From: Chara braunii | Lineage: Eukaryota; Streptophyta; Charophyceae; Charales; Characeae | Assembly (NCBI GenBank): GCA_003427395.1 | Contig: BFEA01000260.1 | Coordinates: forward strand, 373,484 to 399,849 | DNA length: 26,366 bases | Direction of reading: 5' to 3' | Part shown: positions 1 to 9,366 of the stretch, piece by piece | Numbering within the stretch: the first letter of the stretch is position 1 | How the letters are laid out: each line of letters opens with the position of its first letter | The notes under the pieces: model-generated | What the model was told of the DNA's origin: nothing | Databases searched by the model: none | The model's input: the letters and a program-made list of their open reading frames with translations, nothing else | Translations under genes and position numbers: made by a program

Positions 1-5
1 GCGCA

Positions 6-36
<31 letters not shown>

Positions 37-54
37 CAGAGAGAGAGAGAGAGA
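1..54. repeat. (GT)n-(GA)n compound microsatellite
   Basis: The window opens with about ten GT units that pass directly into GA units with one CA interruption. It is a simple sequence repeat with no coding content. Confidence 0.95.
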
Positions 55-483
55 CCTGCAGCATGCAGCATGTCAGTGGCGGGGAGCACAAGGGCAGCCG
101 CTGACCTCCAAGAAAAGAAAAAGAAGTAATTTTATTCGAATACACGAGTTTTTTCTTTTCGAAATCCAAATAGAAAGGGTACACGTTGTATTCGAATACG
201 ACATGTACGTGTTCTATTCAAGGTTTTCTGCTATTCGAGAAAAGTGGAGCCGCGCCGTTTCAATTTCGAAAAAGGCTTAAGGACTGTGACCTCCTCAGCC
301 TCCGACAGGCAGCTAGCAGCCCTACGCAGTCCTGACCTTTGCAAGACCCCAAAACCTCAAAATGCGACCACCGACGTTGAAATTTGATTGATATTGAAAT
401 GTCTCGGGGGGGGAAACGCAACCCTGACGGGCTGCGAACACCGCCATATCTTTTTGTCTTTTGTGGATGTGGTGAGCAGTGGG
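55..483. other. Non-genic stretch with a short repeated motif
   Basis: No gene is supported here. The 10-mer ATTCGAATAC occurs at 134-143 and 190-199 in AT-rich surroundings. AGGACTG near 279 and CAGTCCT near 326 could pair. The open frames that exist are short and low in complexity. Confidence 0.5.
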
Positions 484-590
484 GCAGGGTCATGCCGATC
501 TTCTTTTTTTTTTTTTTAATTTGGACCATTTCTCGATTTATGTGTGTCATCCTTCTGTATCGTTCCAATTTTACCAGATGTCCCGAAGGA
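484..590 (-). pseudogene. Scrambled U6 snRNA pseudogene
   Basis: Read on the minus strand, 590 to 518 matches the spliceosomal U6 snRNA. It has the 5' hairpin TCCTTCGGGACATC, then AAAATTGGAACGATACAGA, then AGGATGACAC and AAATCGAGAAATGGTCC near the 3' end. About 24 nt are missing between ACAGA and AGGATGAC; this is the U6 segment with the end of the ACAGAGA box and AGATTAGCATGG. After the 3' end comes a 14-nt A tract (504-517), and then 484-503 reads GAAGATCGGCATGACCCTGC, which resembles the missing segment. A 20-nt A tract (on minus) also precedes the 5' end. This is best read as a LINE-type retrocopy, rearranged or followed by a second 5'-truncated copy. It cannot be a working U6. Confidence 0.85.
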
Positions 591-610
591 TTTTTTTTTT
601 TTTTTTTTTT
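591..610. repeat. Poly-T tract (20 T)
   Basis: An uninterrupted 20-T run abuts the 5' end of the minus-strand U6 pseudogene. Read on minus it is a poly-A tract, which fits a retroposed neighbour ending there. Confidence 0.9.
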
Positions 611-1090
611 AATTCAATCACCGTTTAAGGTTAGGTCCTCTACCTCTTGGGTGCTAAGAGTTCCAGAGAGTAAAAGTCGACGAGGTTCCGATGACTCCTT
701 TTTATTGGTGGGGAGCTGCACCTGCTGGAAACCGGGTCCAGCGTCCCTTCCAATGGATAAATCATAAGGTAAATTCTCAAAGTTCATAAACTTTTTGCGC
801 TAATAGCAAAAAATGAGACCTCTTCACCCTAAGGCGTCTGAAACGAGTTAGCATTTAGTCCCACAACTCACTATATCCAGACTTGTAACGACCAATTCCA
901 AGGATAAAAAAGTTATACAATTAGCTCAACAACTGAAGAGCAAACCCTAGATAATTAACAACATGACTTGAGCAATTCGATACTTTTGGCAACTACCTTT
1001 GATTCCATCAATAACATTTTATGAAACTTTGTAACCCCGCAGCGAAGGTTCAATGATCTCTCTGTCAAATGATTCAATGATGATTTAATG
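611..1090. other. Non-genic stretch
   Basis: No RNA gene, recognisable protein or mobile-element end is visible. Composition is AT-rich and all frames are broken by stops. Confidence 0.5.

Positions 1091-1247
<157 letters not shown>

Positions 1248-1295
<48 letters not shown>
1248..1295. repeat. (CA)n microsatellite
   Basis: About 24 CA units continue immediately after the adapter, in the same register type as the CA units before it. Confidence 0.95.
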
Positions 1296-1296
<1 letters not shown>

Positions 1297-1322
1297 CATT
1301 CTCTCGCAACAGCAAGGAAGTT

Positions 1323-1549
1323 TCAAATCCCATCTCCCCCCTGCCGGTTACAAGTTTTTTCAACATTGTCGTTCTCTTCCTCTTTCTGCTCATTGTCGTT
1401 CATGTCGTTTGAATCTTTGAAATCCACTCTCCTCTTTTCGCTTCTCTTCTTATCCCAGTAGACTGTACCGCCCAGATCCCTATCTTCATCCTTGGTCTTC
1501 TGATTCCAACAATTCATATCACCATTGTCCTCTTCATCATCATCGTCGC

Positions 1550-1590
<41 letters not shown>

Positions 1591-1670
1591 CCGTTTTCAG
1601 ATGATTCCAATGAGTCATTATCACCATCATTATGACCATCCCCGGTCTTCTGATTCCAAGAGTCATATAA
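1323..1670 (-). pseudogene. Asp-rich low-complexity reading frame
   Basis: On minus, a frame open from after a TAG (1671-1673) to a stop at 1323 encodes an acidic, hydrophilic peptide of about 115 residues. In it SWNQKTGDGHNDGDND is followed by a run of about 13 Asp (from an ATC/GAT triplet repeat at 1534-1591), then WNQKTKDEDRDLGG and a Lys/Glu/Asn-rich tail. The 16-mer TTGGAATCAGAAGACC occurs twice in frame (minus copies of 1644-1659 and 1494-1509), so the peptide has an internal duplication. Upstream of the TAG a different frame continues in the same Asn/Asp-rich style, which suggests a frameshifted longer gene or exon. There is no recognised domain. It may be a broken host exon or only a degenerate triplet repeat. 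Confidence 0.3.
1534..1591. repeat. (ATC)n trinucleotide repeat
   Basis: About nineteen triplets of ATC/GTC type. On the minus strand they read as Asp codons and form the poly-Asp run of the overlapping frame. Confidence 0.9.
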
Positions 1671-1908
1671 CTATTAACGTCATCATCATCATTCACATCA
1701 TCATTAATATTATCGCGATCCTCATTATCGTGATTGTATCCCACTGAATTGTGAGTATTATCCCATTTGTTCCTCAGATTCACATCATTCGCTCCCAATA
1801 CCTTACCATCACCTTTTAGAGGTTGATGGCACTGCCCTATCACACCGACTCATCCTAGTTCACACCCAAAGTTCAAGCACTACACGTTCAACTTCATCGG
1901 AATCTCGT

Positions 1909-3249
1909 TGTCGGTGCGAATACCCTTACAAGGGTATCCGCCCTGTTTTTTGCAAGCGACAGAAAGTAAGTTTGGTTTAAAGTTTAAGTATACCACACGA
2001 GGTGCGGCGATGTCTGAAGTTTACGTTGATTGGATGGTTGACTAGAGTAACGGGTGTTTAGGCGCACAGACTTCCTTTTGATGATTGTGAAGCTGACGTC
2101 GTTGCCGGCCCAATTTTTATTTATGGTTAAGCTAGGATTAAAAAGATTATGTCCTTTGATTGGCGCGCTTGTTTGTGACCTGTGTGTACGTACGGAGGAC
2201 TGCATCGACAACAATGCAATTTTGAAACGTTTTAGTAGATCCGCCCGTTGCGAAGTATCGGCTTATATATGTGTCTGCTAGTACTATGTTCAGCCTTAGG
2301 CCTAGTGCTATTGGTTACGATATTGGACTTCTGACAGGGAGTTTCAAGGATCGAGGTCAGCGGCGACATCATAAGAATATTGGTGCAACACGAAGAGGCC
2401 AAAGGATTGAGGACTCAATGGGGCTATTCCCCTTGGTTTTGCCGTCAGCAGCGTCAAAACGGTACTAGTGGTTCCTTTTTCCTCGTCTGTCACCCTCTGA
2501 CAACCGAAATTTTCCTAAATACTTTACTAATTTTATCATCATTATTATTTAAATTTTATGCTTTGACTTTTCCTAGGTTGGGAGCGACACTGGCCACGAA
2601 TGGTTGTCGCGGCAGTCGAGGAACTTACGCACATGCCTCTTTGGCGAGCCCATTCGGGTTCCAGCGTGTCGGGGTGTTGACGGAATTCCCCGGATTCGCC
2701 CGTCTTAAAACATAGGCTGAGGAGGTCTACGTATGTGGGGTACGTGGTCGTGACTTCCCTCGCTTCCCACTTGGAGAGTGTCGATAGCCTAAACTAGAAG
2801 GGAAAATCGGATAAAACATTCTGAGCGGGTCTGTGGTGCTGTAGCCTGAGGGCTGGTGGGGGTCGCTGCGGGCGTACCGTCCGTTGGACCACGATATGTT
2901 GTGAGAGATCTTGACTGTGAGCATGCTCGTTGAGGCCCTAAAGACGCGGGGCATTGTGGGGGGGGGACGCAGCAGTATGGCAGTAAGCTGCGGAAACAAA
3001 GAGAGCCCCGCCCCACTCCAGTTTTCAAAGTTCCCTTTCATAAATTTGCTACTACCCCCAACTATGGTACTAGGGCCTGCCTCATTGGGGCTCATACTAC
3101 AAGCTTGCTGCAAGTTTGCGCCCCTTGACTCCGAAGTGGTATCGACTCGGGTAGAATAGTCAGAGGAAGCCTGGCGGAGGCTTGCGGAGATGTCAATGTC
3201 CAAGACGGTCGTCGGACCGAGTATAGGGACACAAGACTTTTCGAACCGT
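1909..3249 (+). mobile_element. LTR-like repeat family A, copy A1
   Basis: The copy begins TGTCGGTGCG, followed at 1920-1937 by the perfect palindrome ATACCCTT-AC-AAGGGTAT. It shares ordered blocks with A2 (3250 onward) and with the inverse of 17908-19085. These blocks are the tip palindrome, a segment around CTATTGGTTACGATATTGG (2308), the self-complementary GGGGCTATTCCCC (2420) with a nearby GGTTTTG, and a G-rich 3' part. A TATA-like CTTATATA lies at 2262-2269. The TG start and TATA position fit an LTR, but no PBS, polypurine tract or target duplication was found. The 3' edge is set only by the start of A2. There is no protein. Confidence 0.5.
2262..2269 (+). promoter_or_regulatory. TATA-like box of LTR-like copy A1
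   Basis: CTTATATA sits just before the block conserved among A copies. The matching place in A3 (minus strand, 18556-18563) reads CTTATATGG, and in A2 it has decayed to TTTATGTAG. Conservation of position supports a promoter in this repeat. No activity can be inferred. Confidence 0.4.
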
Positions 3250-4218
3250 TGTCGGTGTGAATACCCTGTCAAGGGTATACGCCCTAGTTTTTGCAAATGG
3301 CAGGGAGTAAATTGGAAGATCTAAGTATACCGCGCGAGTCGCGGCTAGGCCTGTTGGGTTACACTAGTGAGATGGGGGACTAGTGTAAAGCATGAGTGGG
3401 CGCGCAAGATTAAGGCATGCGTGTGATCTCTTTGTGTTGATTATGCAATTGGCGTAGCTGGCCGGCCGGATTTTGGCTGCCATTAGGACTATAGGTTTTG
3501 GTTTTGCTCGAGAAGGCTGACCCTGGTAGGCCGGCAGACGGGGTCAGACCTTAGGTAGCCGTGGTGTGGAGGACTAGTGACCGCACGCCTAACTAGAAGA
3601 AGGGGTGAGGGCCGGGCTACCTCCTAGGCCTAGGGGTGGAGCGGCACCTGTTTATGTAGAATACCGTGCGCATCAATACCAGGCTTAGGCTTAATCCTAT
3701 AGGTTACGGTGCTGGATTATCACAGTTGAGGTACGAGATTCGAGGCTACCAAGCGACGGCATGGAAGAGGTGGAGCACTAAAGGGGTTGAAAGGTTGAGG
3801 GTCCTGCGGTACTATCCCCTTTTGTTTTGGTGGGGGAGTCCGACCACGGGCCCGCTTGGCGGGACCAGGGGGATGTTTTTGGGTTTTGCCCCCCCTTCCC
3901 TCTTTGTTTTTCTTTTTTTTCCTTTTGTTGTTTATTTATTTGTTATTATTTTTTTCCCTGTCTCGGCTCATTTGCGACCGGTCCAATCCAAACGGAAAAT
4001 AGTGCTACTGAGGAGTGGACTGGGGCGGTACGGCTACGAATGCACCGTCCGCCACCCGCGATCTGCTGCGAGAAGTTTGAGTGTGAGCGTGCCTGTTGGG
4101 ACCCGAAAGCTGGTGAGCTAGGCCTGAGTGGAGTGAGGCGGGAGGAGTCTTGGTGGGGGTACGCAGCGGTACGGACGTGCAAACCGTTTGTCGGACCTTG
4201 GTTCGAGCTCCCCTAACA
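3250..4218 (+). mobile_element. LTR-like repeat family A, copy A2
   Basis: This is a second direct copy, immediately after A1. It starts TGTCGGTGTG with the tip palindrome imperfect (ATACCCTGTCAAGGGTAT) and continues with the TAGGTTACGG block at about 3699 and the CTATCCCC...GTTTTGG block at about 3813. It is shorter than A1, contains a T-rich run (about 3900-3955), and its 3' edge near 4218 is approximate. Together with the inverted A3 it marks the outer limits of the large inverted repeat. Tandem LTR-like copies usually arise by unequal recombination or nested insertion. Confidence 0.5.
3359..3388. repeat. Perfect 10-bp stem hairpin inside A2
   Basis: TTACACTAGT (3359-3368) and ACTAGTGTAA (3379-3388) are exact reverse complements around a 10-nt purine-rich loop. 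The equivalent part of A1 keeps only the outer TTAC/GTAA pairing. Confidence 0.8.
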
Positions 4219-4436
4219 GCGCAAAATAAGACTATCCTGAATTATCCAGGCCCGCTTTCGGTTCCGGGGCTGGTAATGAGACCGACTGGTCTAGCACGGT
4301 TGGTACATCCCTGAACTGCTGAAATACAGGTCTGAGCTTGAACTCCGCTAAAAGCAGGTGAGCAAAAATACTATGTTATGAATTACTTGAGACCAGTCAA
4401 CCCGGTGGCAATATTTTGGGGCAGCGGCCCTACAAT

Positions 4437-4530
4437 GGTCCTCTGGGACATCCGTTAAAAATTGGAACAAGGATTAGCATGGTCCCTGCGCAGGGATGAC
4501 ACCCACAGATGTGGGACTGTACCAACTGAT
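4437..4530 (+). pseudogene. U6 snRNA-like pseudogene lacking the ACAGAGA box
   Basis: Plus-strand similarity to U6 runs through the 5' hairpin (GTCCTCTGGGACATCCG), AAAATTGGAAC, GATTAGCATGGTCCCTGCGC, AGGATGACAC and a degraded 3' end. About ten nucleotides carrying the ACAGAGA box, which pairs with the 5' splice site, are missing between GGAAC and AGGATTAGC. No plant-type upstream element or TATA at the usual distance is evident and there is no poly-A tail. It lies inside the left arm, and I found no counterpart in the right arm, so it was probably inserted after the arms formed. It is non-functional as U6. Confidence 0.8.
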
Positions 4531-5133
4531 TTTACCGTTTCCTTGGTCTGGGCATTGCGGGACTTGATCCTGTGCCCTGAAAATTTATATGTTTAGCTTG
4601 TTAGTTTTGGGCCACTGAGTTTGATCCGTACACCTGTAGCTAGTAGCCTTTATGTGGCAGGGCTAGGACGTTCAGCCTCACCATTTTTGCCTGTTTTTCT
4701 GCTCTTTTGGAAACGGGTGGACCCGTAGGTCTTTATTGATGTGTGTCCTAGCTGTTAGCCCCCGTGGCCTAGGTTTCCATCTAGGTGTATGGAGAAAAAT
4801 CCTGATTGCTTGACCGCTGATACTAGTTATTTGGACGGTCAGATAGGAATGTAGGAGGTTGCTATGTTGCAGGCTAGGAGTGATTGAGTAGAAAAGGCCA
4901 GAGGCAGACGAGGTTGGGGTTCGACTGGTGTGCTTTTTGCTGGCTGTATGGTGGAAGTCACATCGCTTCTCTGCTGGGCTATTTTGTGGGCATATTCGCA
5001 GGGCACCTTCTCCAAACATTGATGACCGCCATAGCTGTGGCCGGACAGCCCCGCTAGTGACAGCTCCTGGCTCTGCGCCCACGGGATGCCAATCGCTGTC
5101 CTCTTACTGGTGCACCTTCTGAGTTTTGGCCAG
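4531..5133. other. Non-genic stretch inside the left arm
   Basis: No recognisable gene or element end. Reading frames are short and have no domain-like content. Confidence 0.5.
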
Positions 5134-7706
5134 CTACCACCGCTGCGCGTTCAGTGGTTCTCCTTCGACGTAGCAGACCTCCATCTCCATTAAGTTGTTG
5201 TCCTTCATCATCGTCCTTGAGAGATGCGATCCCCTGCTGAGTGCACACTTCATCTGCAGTGGGCAGCGGGTGGTGTGAGCACTACGGACAGAGAAAGAAG
5301 AGAAAGAAAGGGGGAAGGAGGTAGAGAAAAAAAAAAAAAAAAAAAAAGAAGGATCGAAGGTGCGCTGAGGAGTCGAGAAGGGTGATGAGGGGGAAAGGCG
5401 ATGCAAAAATTCTTGTATCTTGGTCGTTTCTTGCCCGATTTGGACGAACCAAGATGCTATCCGGGGGTTTAGAGGCATTGCGGAGAGGATGGGCGTGCTA
5501 GATTTTGGGTTGGAACAACGGGTTTGGCGGTACAGGATGCAGGGGCTGCGTAGGGAAGGAGAACGTACCCCTACGTAGAGCAATGTATCTTCGCATGTTC
5601 TAGCGGAAGATTCATTCTCATTTTGCACTTTTTGGTGAGTAGTGAAGCGGAGCCCGCCTTGCCAGGCCATGCTGCTCTTCCAAGCATCGTCAGCACCCCG
5701 GCCGTATCTCCGTGGTCGAGGTGATACAGACGGGTGTGCTGCTCGCCGATGCCGTCCGTTCGTATTCGCGATAACTACCCGTTGATCCCGTAGCTGCTCA
5801 TGGGCATCATCAAGGCTCGGCTGCTGATAATACTGTTGCAACCGCTCATCAACTCGAAGTTCTTGCTATGCACGGTGGGTTTTCACGAGGGGCTCGAATC
5901 TAGTCGGGGCCGGGTCCAGATACGGGAAGGAGAGAAGTAAGGAGGTGAGTAGAAGAGGTTGCAAGAGAGAGAGAGGGAGATAGAGAGTAAGAAGAAAAGG
6001 CAGGGTGGGGGAAGCATGCCCCTGGCCGGTTTTCTGCGAAGGGTCCACTCGGCCTTCTGTCCACCCTGTTGATGAAGGGGTCGCTAGGTGTGCAACAGGA
6101 GGGAGGGGCTCATATCGGCCGGTACATGCTCCTAACGGAAAAGGCAGTATCCCCCCTCCTACCACTCAGCATGCAAGCATTCGGTAGTCGTTTAGCAGCA
6201 GATTCATTCCAAAGGTAAAGGATCCGCCCCTGCGTGGGCACAAGATGGAGTTGGTGAGAACGAATCATTAATCAGTGCTCTGCGTCAGGTATCCCGGGTA
6301 TTCCTTCAGCTCACCCGTACAAGCGAAGCGAACCGATCTGTGTGCTAAAGGGAAAGTCACCTGCGGGGCAGTGTATTATGTGCCAGGATCGGGCGTGTCT
6401 GAGAATGGCTTGCCTGATAGCCGGGTCAGGACGTCTGTGTTGGCTGTGGGTGATAACAAGAGTGTTGTCGGAGTAATTCTCCGGATCAGAAGGTGGTAAG
6501 GAGCCGACAGTCTGTGGGGGATAATCTTGACGTGAGTGACCAGGGGCTGTCGTGATCTGTGTTGGATGTGTGGATATCCCTGTATACGGTCCGTTGTGCC
6601 CTGCTGCAGATCCCGACTGCATCCTGTGCCATTCTCTGGAGAGCGGTGGATTCACTGTGCTACGTGACTGCGCTGTTGGTATTGCCCGGCGCTTCGTTGC
6701 TCCGTGGCTGTGGTGCTCGCCTGTGAACCGTGCTTTCTGTGTTCACCGCAGGTGCGCCCTGAGCCTTGCTCCTGGCGCCCTGTGCTTCGCTCTGGGGTTA
6801 CCGATCCGCTGGGCTGAAGCAAGGTTCGTTGTGATAGTGAGATGGTGTGAGGCAGGCTGGAGAACTGGAGACTTTCCGGTTGATGGTGCATCACTCAATC
6901 TGTGGTACGGGGCGACTGAAGAGCAGGCTGCGAGGCAGCTGGCCACTTCGCTGACTAGCGGCGCTGCCTGCTGTTGAATGAAGTTACAGCAGCGCTGACC
7001 GCAGGGAGTCCTAAAGCTTGCTCTTCACTAAGCATCTCGTCTGTTACAATAGCCAGTGTTACCCTGCTGCTTTGTGAAACAGCAGGTTGCCTCTGTCGGG
7101 ATTCTACTGCAACAACTGTGGTACTTGCTACGGGTTGTTGTGGCTGGTGGGCAGCACTGTATTGCTGGACACACTGGGTCTCGCTGCAGGAACAACTGCT
7201 ACATATGGATGTATATAGTGGCAAACTATTGTGGACTAACTGCGGTTGTGGGGCTGCTGGCTGCTGCTGCGCTGTTGACTGTTACAAACTACTGTTCCGC
7301 CTGTGGACTGGGTACGAGCGGCGGCATCGGTTGACCGGGCACAGACTGTGGCCAACTGACGACTGTTGCGGCACATGGCTGCATACTGCTACGCGCCACT
7401 ATGGGCCGCTGTTAGGAGTATACAACTCGCTGCTGGTGACCGAGCACAAACTGCTGCGGTGTGCGGGCTGGAACTGCGGCTGACTGCTGCATGCTGTTGC
7501 TGGCTGCCTCATACCGCGTGCGGACTGCTGCTGTTGATTGATAGGGTGTGATCTACTGCTGGGCACTGCTGCTGCGTATTGCGGATAGCAGGTTGTTGGC
7601 TGCCCGGGCCCCTGCTGCGTTGATTGACCGGTGCATTCTGCTGGTAGCTGTTGAGGATTGCTGCCACTGTTGTTGACCGTCTGTGGATACTATTGCTGCT
7701 GCACAT
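5134..7706 (-). pseudogene. Decayed Gln-rich reading frames, possible retroelement gag remnant
   Basis: On minus, fragments in several frames are rich in Gln, Ser, Pro and Thr: QQYYQQPSLDDAHEQLRDQR near 5841, QPQQPVASTTVVAVESRQRQ near 7140, and NSYQQNAPVNQ near 7650. Stops and frame changes break them up. Poly-Gln/Pro leaders are common in retroelement Gag proteins and in low-complexity host proteins, so the assignment is only a suggestion. The segment 5327-5347 is a 21-A tract in a purine-rich run, unlike coding DNA. No capsid or zinc-knuckle motif is recognisable. Confidence 0.25.
5279..5352 (+). repeat. Purine tract with A21
   Basis: About 70 bp are almost purely A/G, including 21 consecutive A at 5327-5347. 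It could be the tail of an old retroposed copy or a triplex-forming tract. No source element is recognised beside it. Confidence 0.8.
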
Positions 7707-7735
7707 AAGAGCTGATACAAAGTGATGGGCGGCCG
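6560..7735. repeat. CTG/CTGTTG-rich degenerate low-complexity zone
   Basis: Motifs such as CTGCTG, CTGTTG and GACTGT recur irregularly for over 1 kb, with no fixed period visible by eye. On minus they become CAG/CAA (Gln) codons. The right arm at 15500-15900 has only a short, weak counterpart, so this zone accounts for much of the extra length of the left arm. Confidence 0.6.
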
Positions 7736-8372
7736 CAGTTGGGTTTAGGGGAGTAGTTGGACTTAGGGAGGGAGCTTGGTGCTACGGGCAGGAGAGTTCG
7801 TCAGGAGGGGCTACTACGGCAGTCTGAGTTCATTTGACCAGGCTGTCAGTTGGCTGCCATTGTGGGGCCCTCAGGCGATTGAAAACAACAAGGCCCTCTC
7901 ACGCGAGTCTGAACGCACCCTTCTTGGATCTGAGAGTCTCTAAATCTTTTCTATCTGTCCTTCTCAGTCTAAGTCTAGTCTATTGGTTACGAGAGGAAGG
8001 CGGCAGGCGGGATTGCAACCCGCAGGACCGCAACAAGACTCTGTGGGGAGTCAGCCCACCGATTGCGGGAGCTCTGCCGGAACCTAGGCGAGGTTCTGGA
8101 GGCAGGGAATCATCAGCTATAATATCGTTCTATTTGTACACCCCACTACACCCATGTTTGCATATCCCCCCTATAGCTTTGATTGATGTATGCGTGCTTG
8201 ACCCTATGGTTTTGCTTTTTATTCAGGACGTAACCAGACAGAGTAAATGAACCCGTGTATAATATAAGTTTCAACTTCTGTGTCTGATTGAAAGCAGATT
8301 GTGGGGTTGCATCTAGGGGAAGGGTGGGAGAAAGGCAGTTTTGCATGAGTTTGACTGGGTCAACCAAGGGCT

Positions 8373-9084
8373 GGGCCAGTTCCATAAGTTTAGGAAGGCC
8401 CAGTACTATGTTTATTTGGTATTGCTTTGAGAACCAGACATGAGTTTGGGTGGTATGATTGCTCTGACTTGTGAGGGCTGAATGCGATTGTTTTCCAGGC
8501 GTCAGTCAAATCCATAAGTTTGGGTAGTCTAGCGGCCTTGTTTATTTGGGGTTTTGACAATTTTGTTTGTTTCTGAACGAGAGGATGAGCATGTTCCATA
8601 AGTTTGAGTGGCTCCACCTCTTCCTGCTTTGGGTTAAGAGAAATGAACCAGGCTGAGGGTCAAGACATGTTCCATAAGTTTGGGTGGTCTTGGTCCAATG
8701 CCTCGCACATGGTGGAACCAGAAGGCTATAACTTTGTTATACTCTACTATTATACTATCTATGAACAGGCTAGTCAGGCTGGGTTCCATAAGTTTGGGTG
8801 GCCTGACTATAGCCTATCACCAACTGAAGAGCGAATCTAACTAAGAATAAACTTATGGTACAAAGGGGCAGGCTGAGTCTTGAGCTAAAGATGATCGGCT
8901 CAGCTGTATGCTACCTCAAAAGACGAAGTGCAGACAATTATATAAATTCTGGATATTTAAACAGTTCAGGGCGACTAGGACGGTCTAGTCATATGCCCAA
9001 AGAAGAGAAAAGTTGTTGTGCCTTTTGTCTGTGTATACTTCATGGCTGGGCTATACATGTTCCATAAGTTTGGGTGGTCTAGCC
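8373..9084 (+). repeat. Array of hairpins with conserved loop and variable stems (left arm)
   Basis: The core TTCCATAAGTTTGGGTG, with small changes, occurs at about 8382, 8511, 8594, 8670, 8784 and 9060, each between short arms that pair. Stems seen: CTGGGCC/GGCCCAG (8373-8379/8399-8405); GAGC/GCTC (8587-8590/8611-8614); CAAGAC/GTCTTG (8661-8666/8687-8692); TAGTCAGGC/GCCTGACTA (8771-8779/8801-8809); GGCTATAC/GTCTAGCC with one mismatch (9049-9056/9077-9084). Loops are 19-21 nt. The 8511 copy has only a weak stem. A related hairpin with another loop is GCTGAGTC/GGCTCAGC (8872-8879/8897-8904). No open frame runs through the array. Confidence 0.85.
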
Positions 9085-9366
9085 TTATGCCATATGTAAG
9101 ATGGGTATAGGGGATAAATCATTGAAAGACTATGAACTAGTGTCTGCTAAGTTAACTTGGGGATGGTGAGAGTACTTGCATCGGTGGTTTGACCTCCATA
9201 TGACTGAGTGATGCCACTACTTAGTCTAAGTTCAGTTTGATAGGTAGTTGCTGTAGTTGCTCGCCATGTGCTAGAGCCATAGGAGTTAGTTTCAATTCCT
9301 ACATTTTTTGAGCTCGTTTTTTTTACGTAGATCAATTTTTGCATCGTCTGGGACCTTTTATTTATA

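Noticed and set aside
6974-7483. 169-codon plus-strand frame rich in Cys, Trp and Leu
   Set aside because: The composition follows directly from CTG/TGT-rich low-complexity DNA; there is no signal or domain organisation.
7999-8040. tRNA-like T-arm (GCGGG-TTGCAAT-CCCGC on minus), also present in the right arm
   Set aside because: A B-box-like hairpin only. No A box, acceptor stem or anticodon arm could be placed, so no tRNA or SINE is called.
8373-9084. CRISPR-like array
   Set aside because: Spacing is irregular (about 75-275 bp), repeats are imperfect, no cas genes are present and the genome is eukaryotic.
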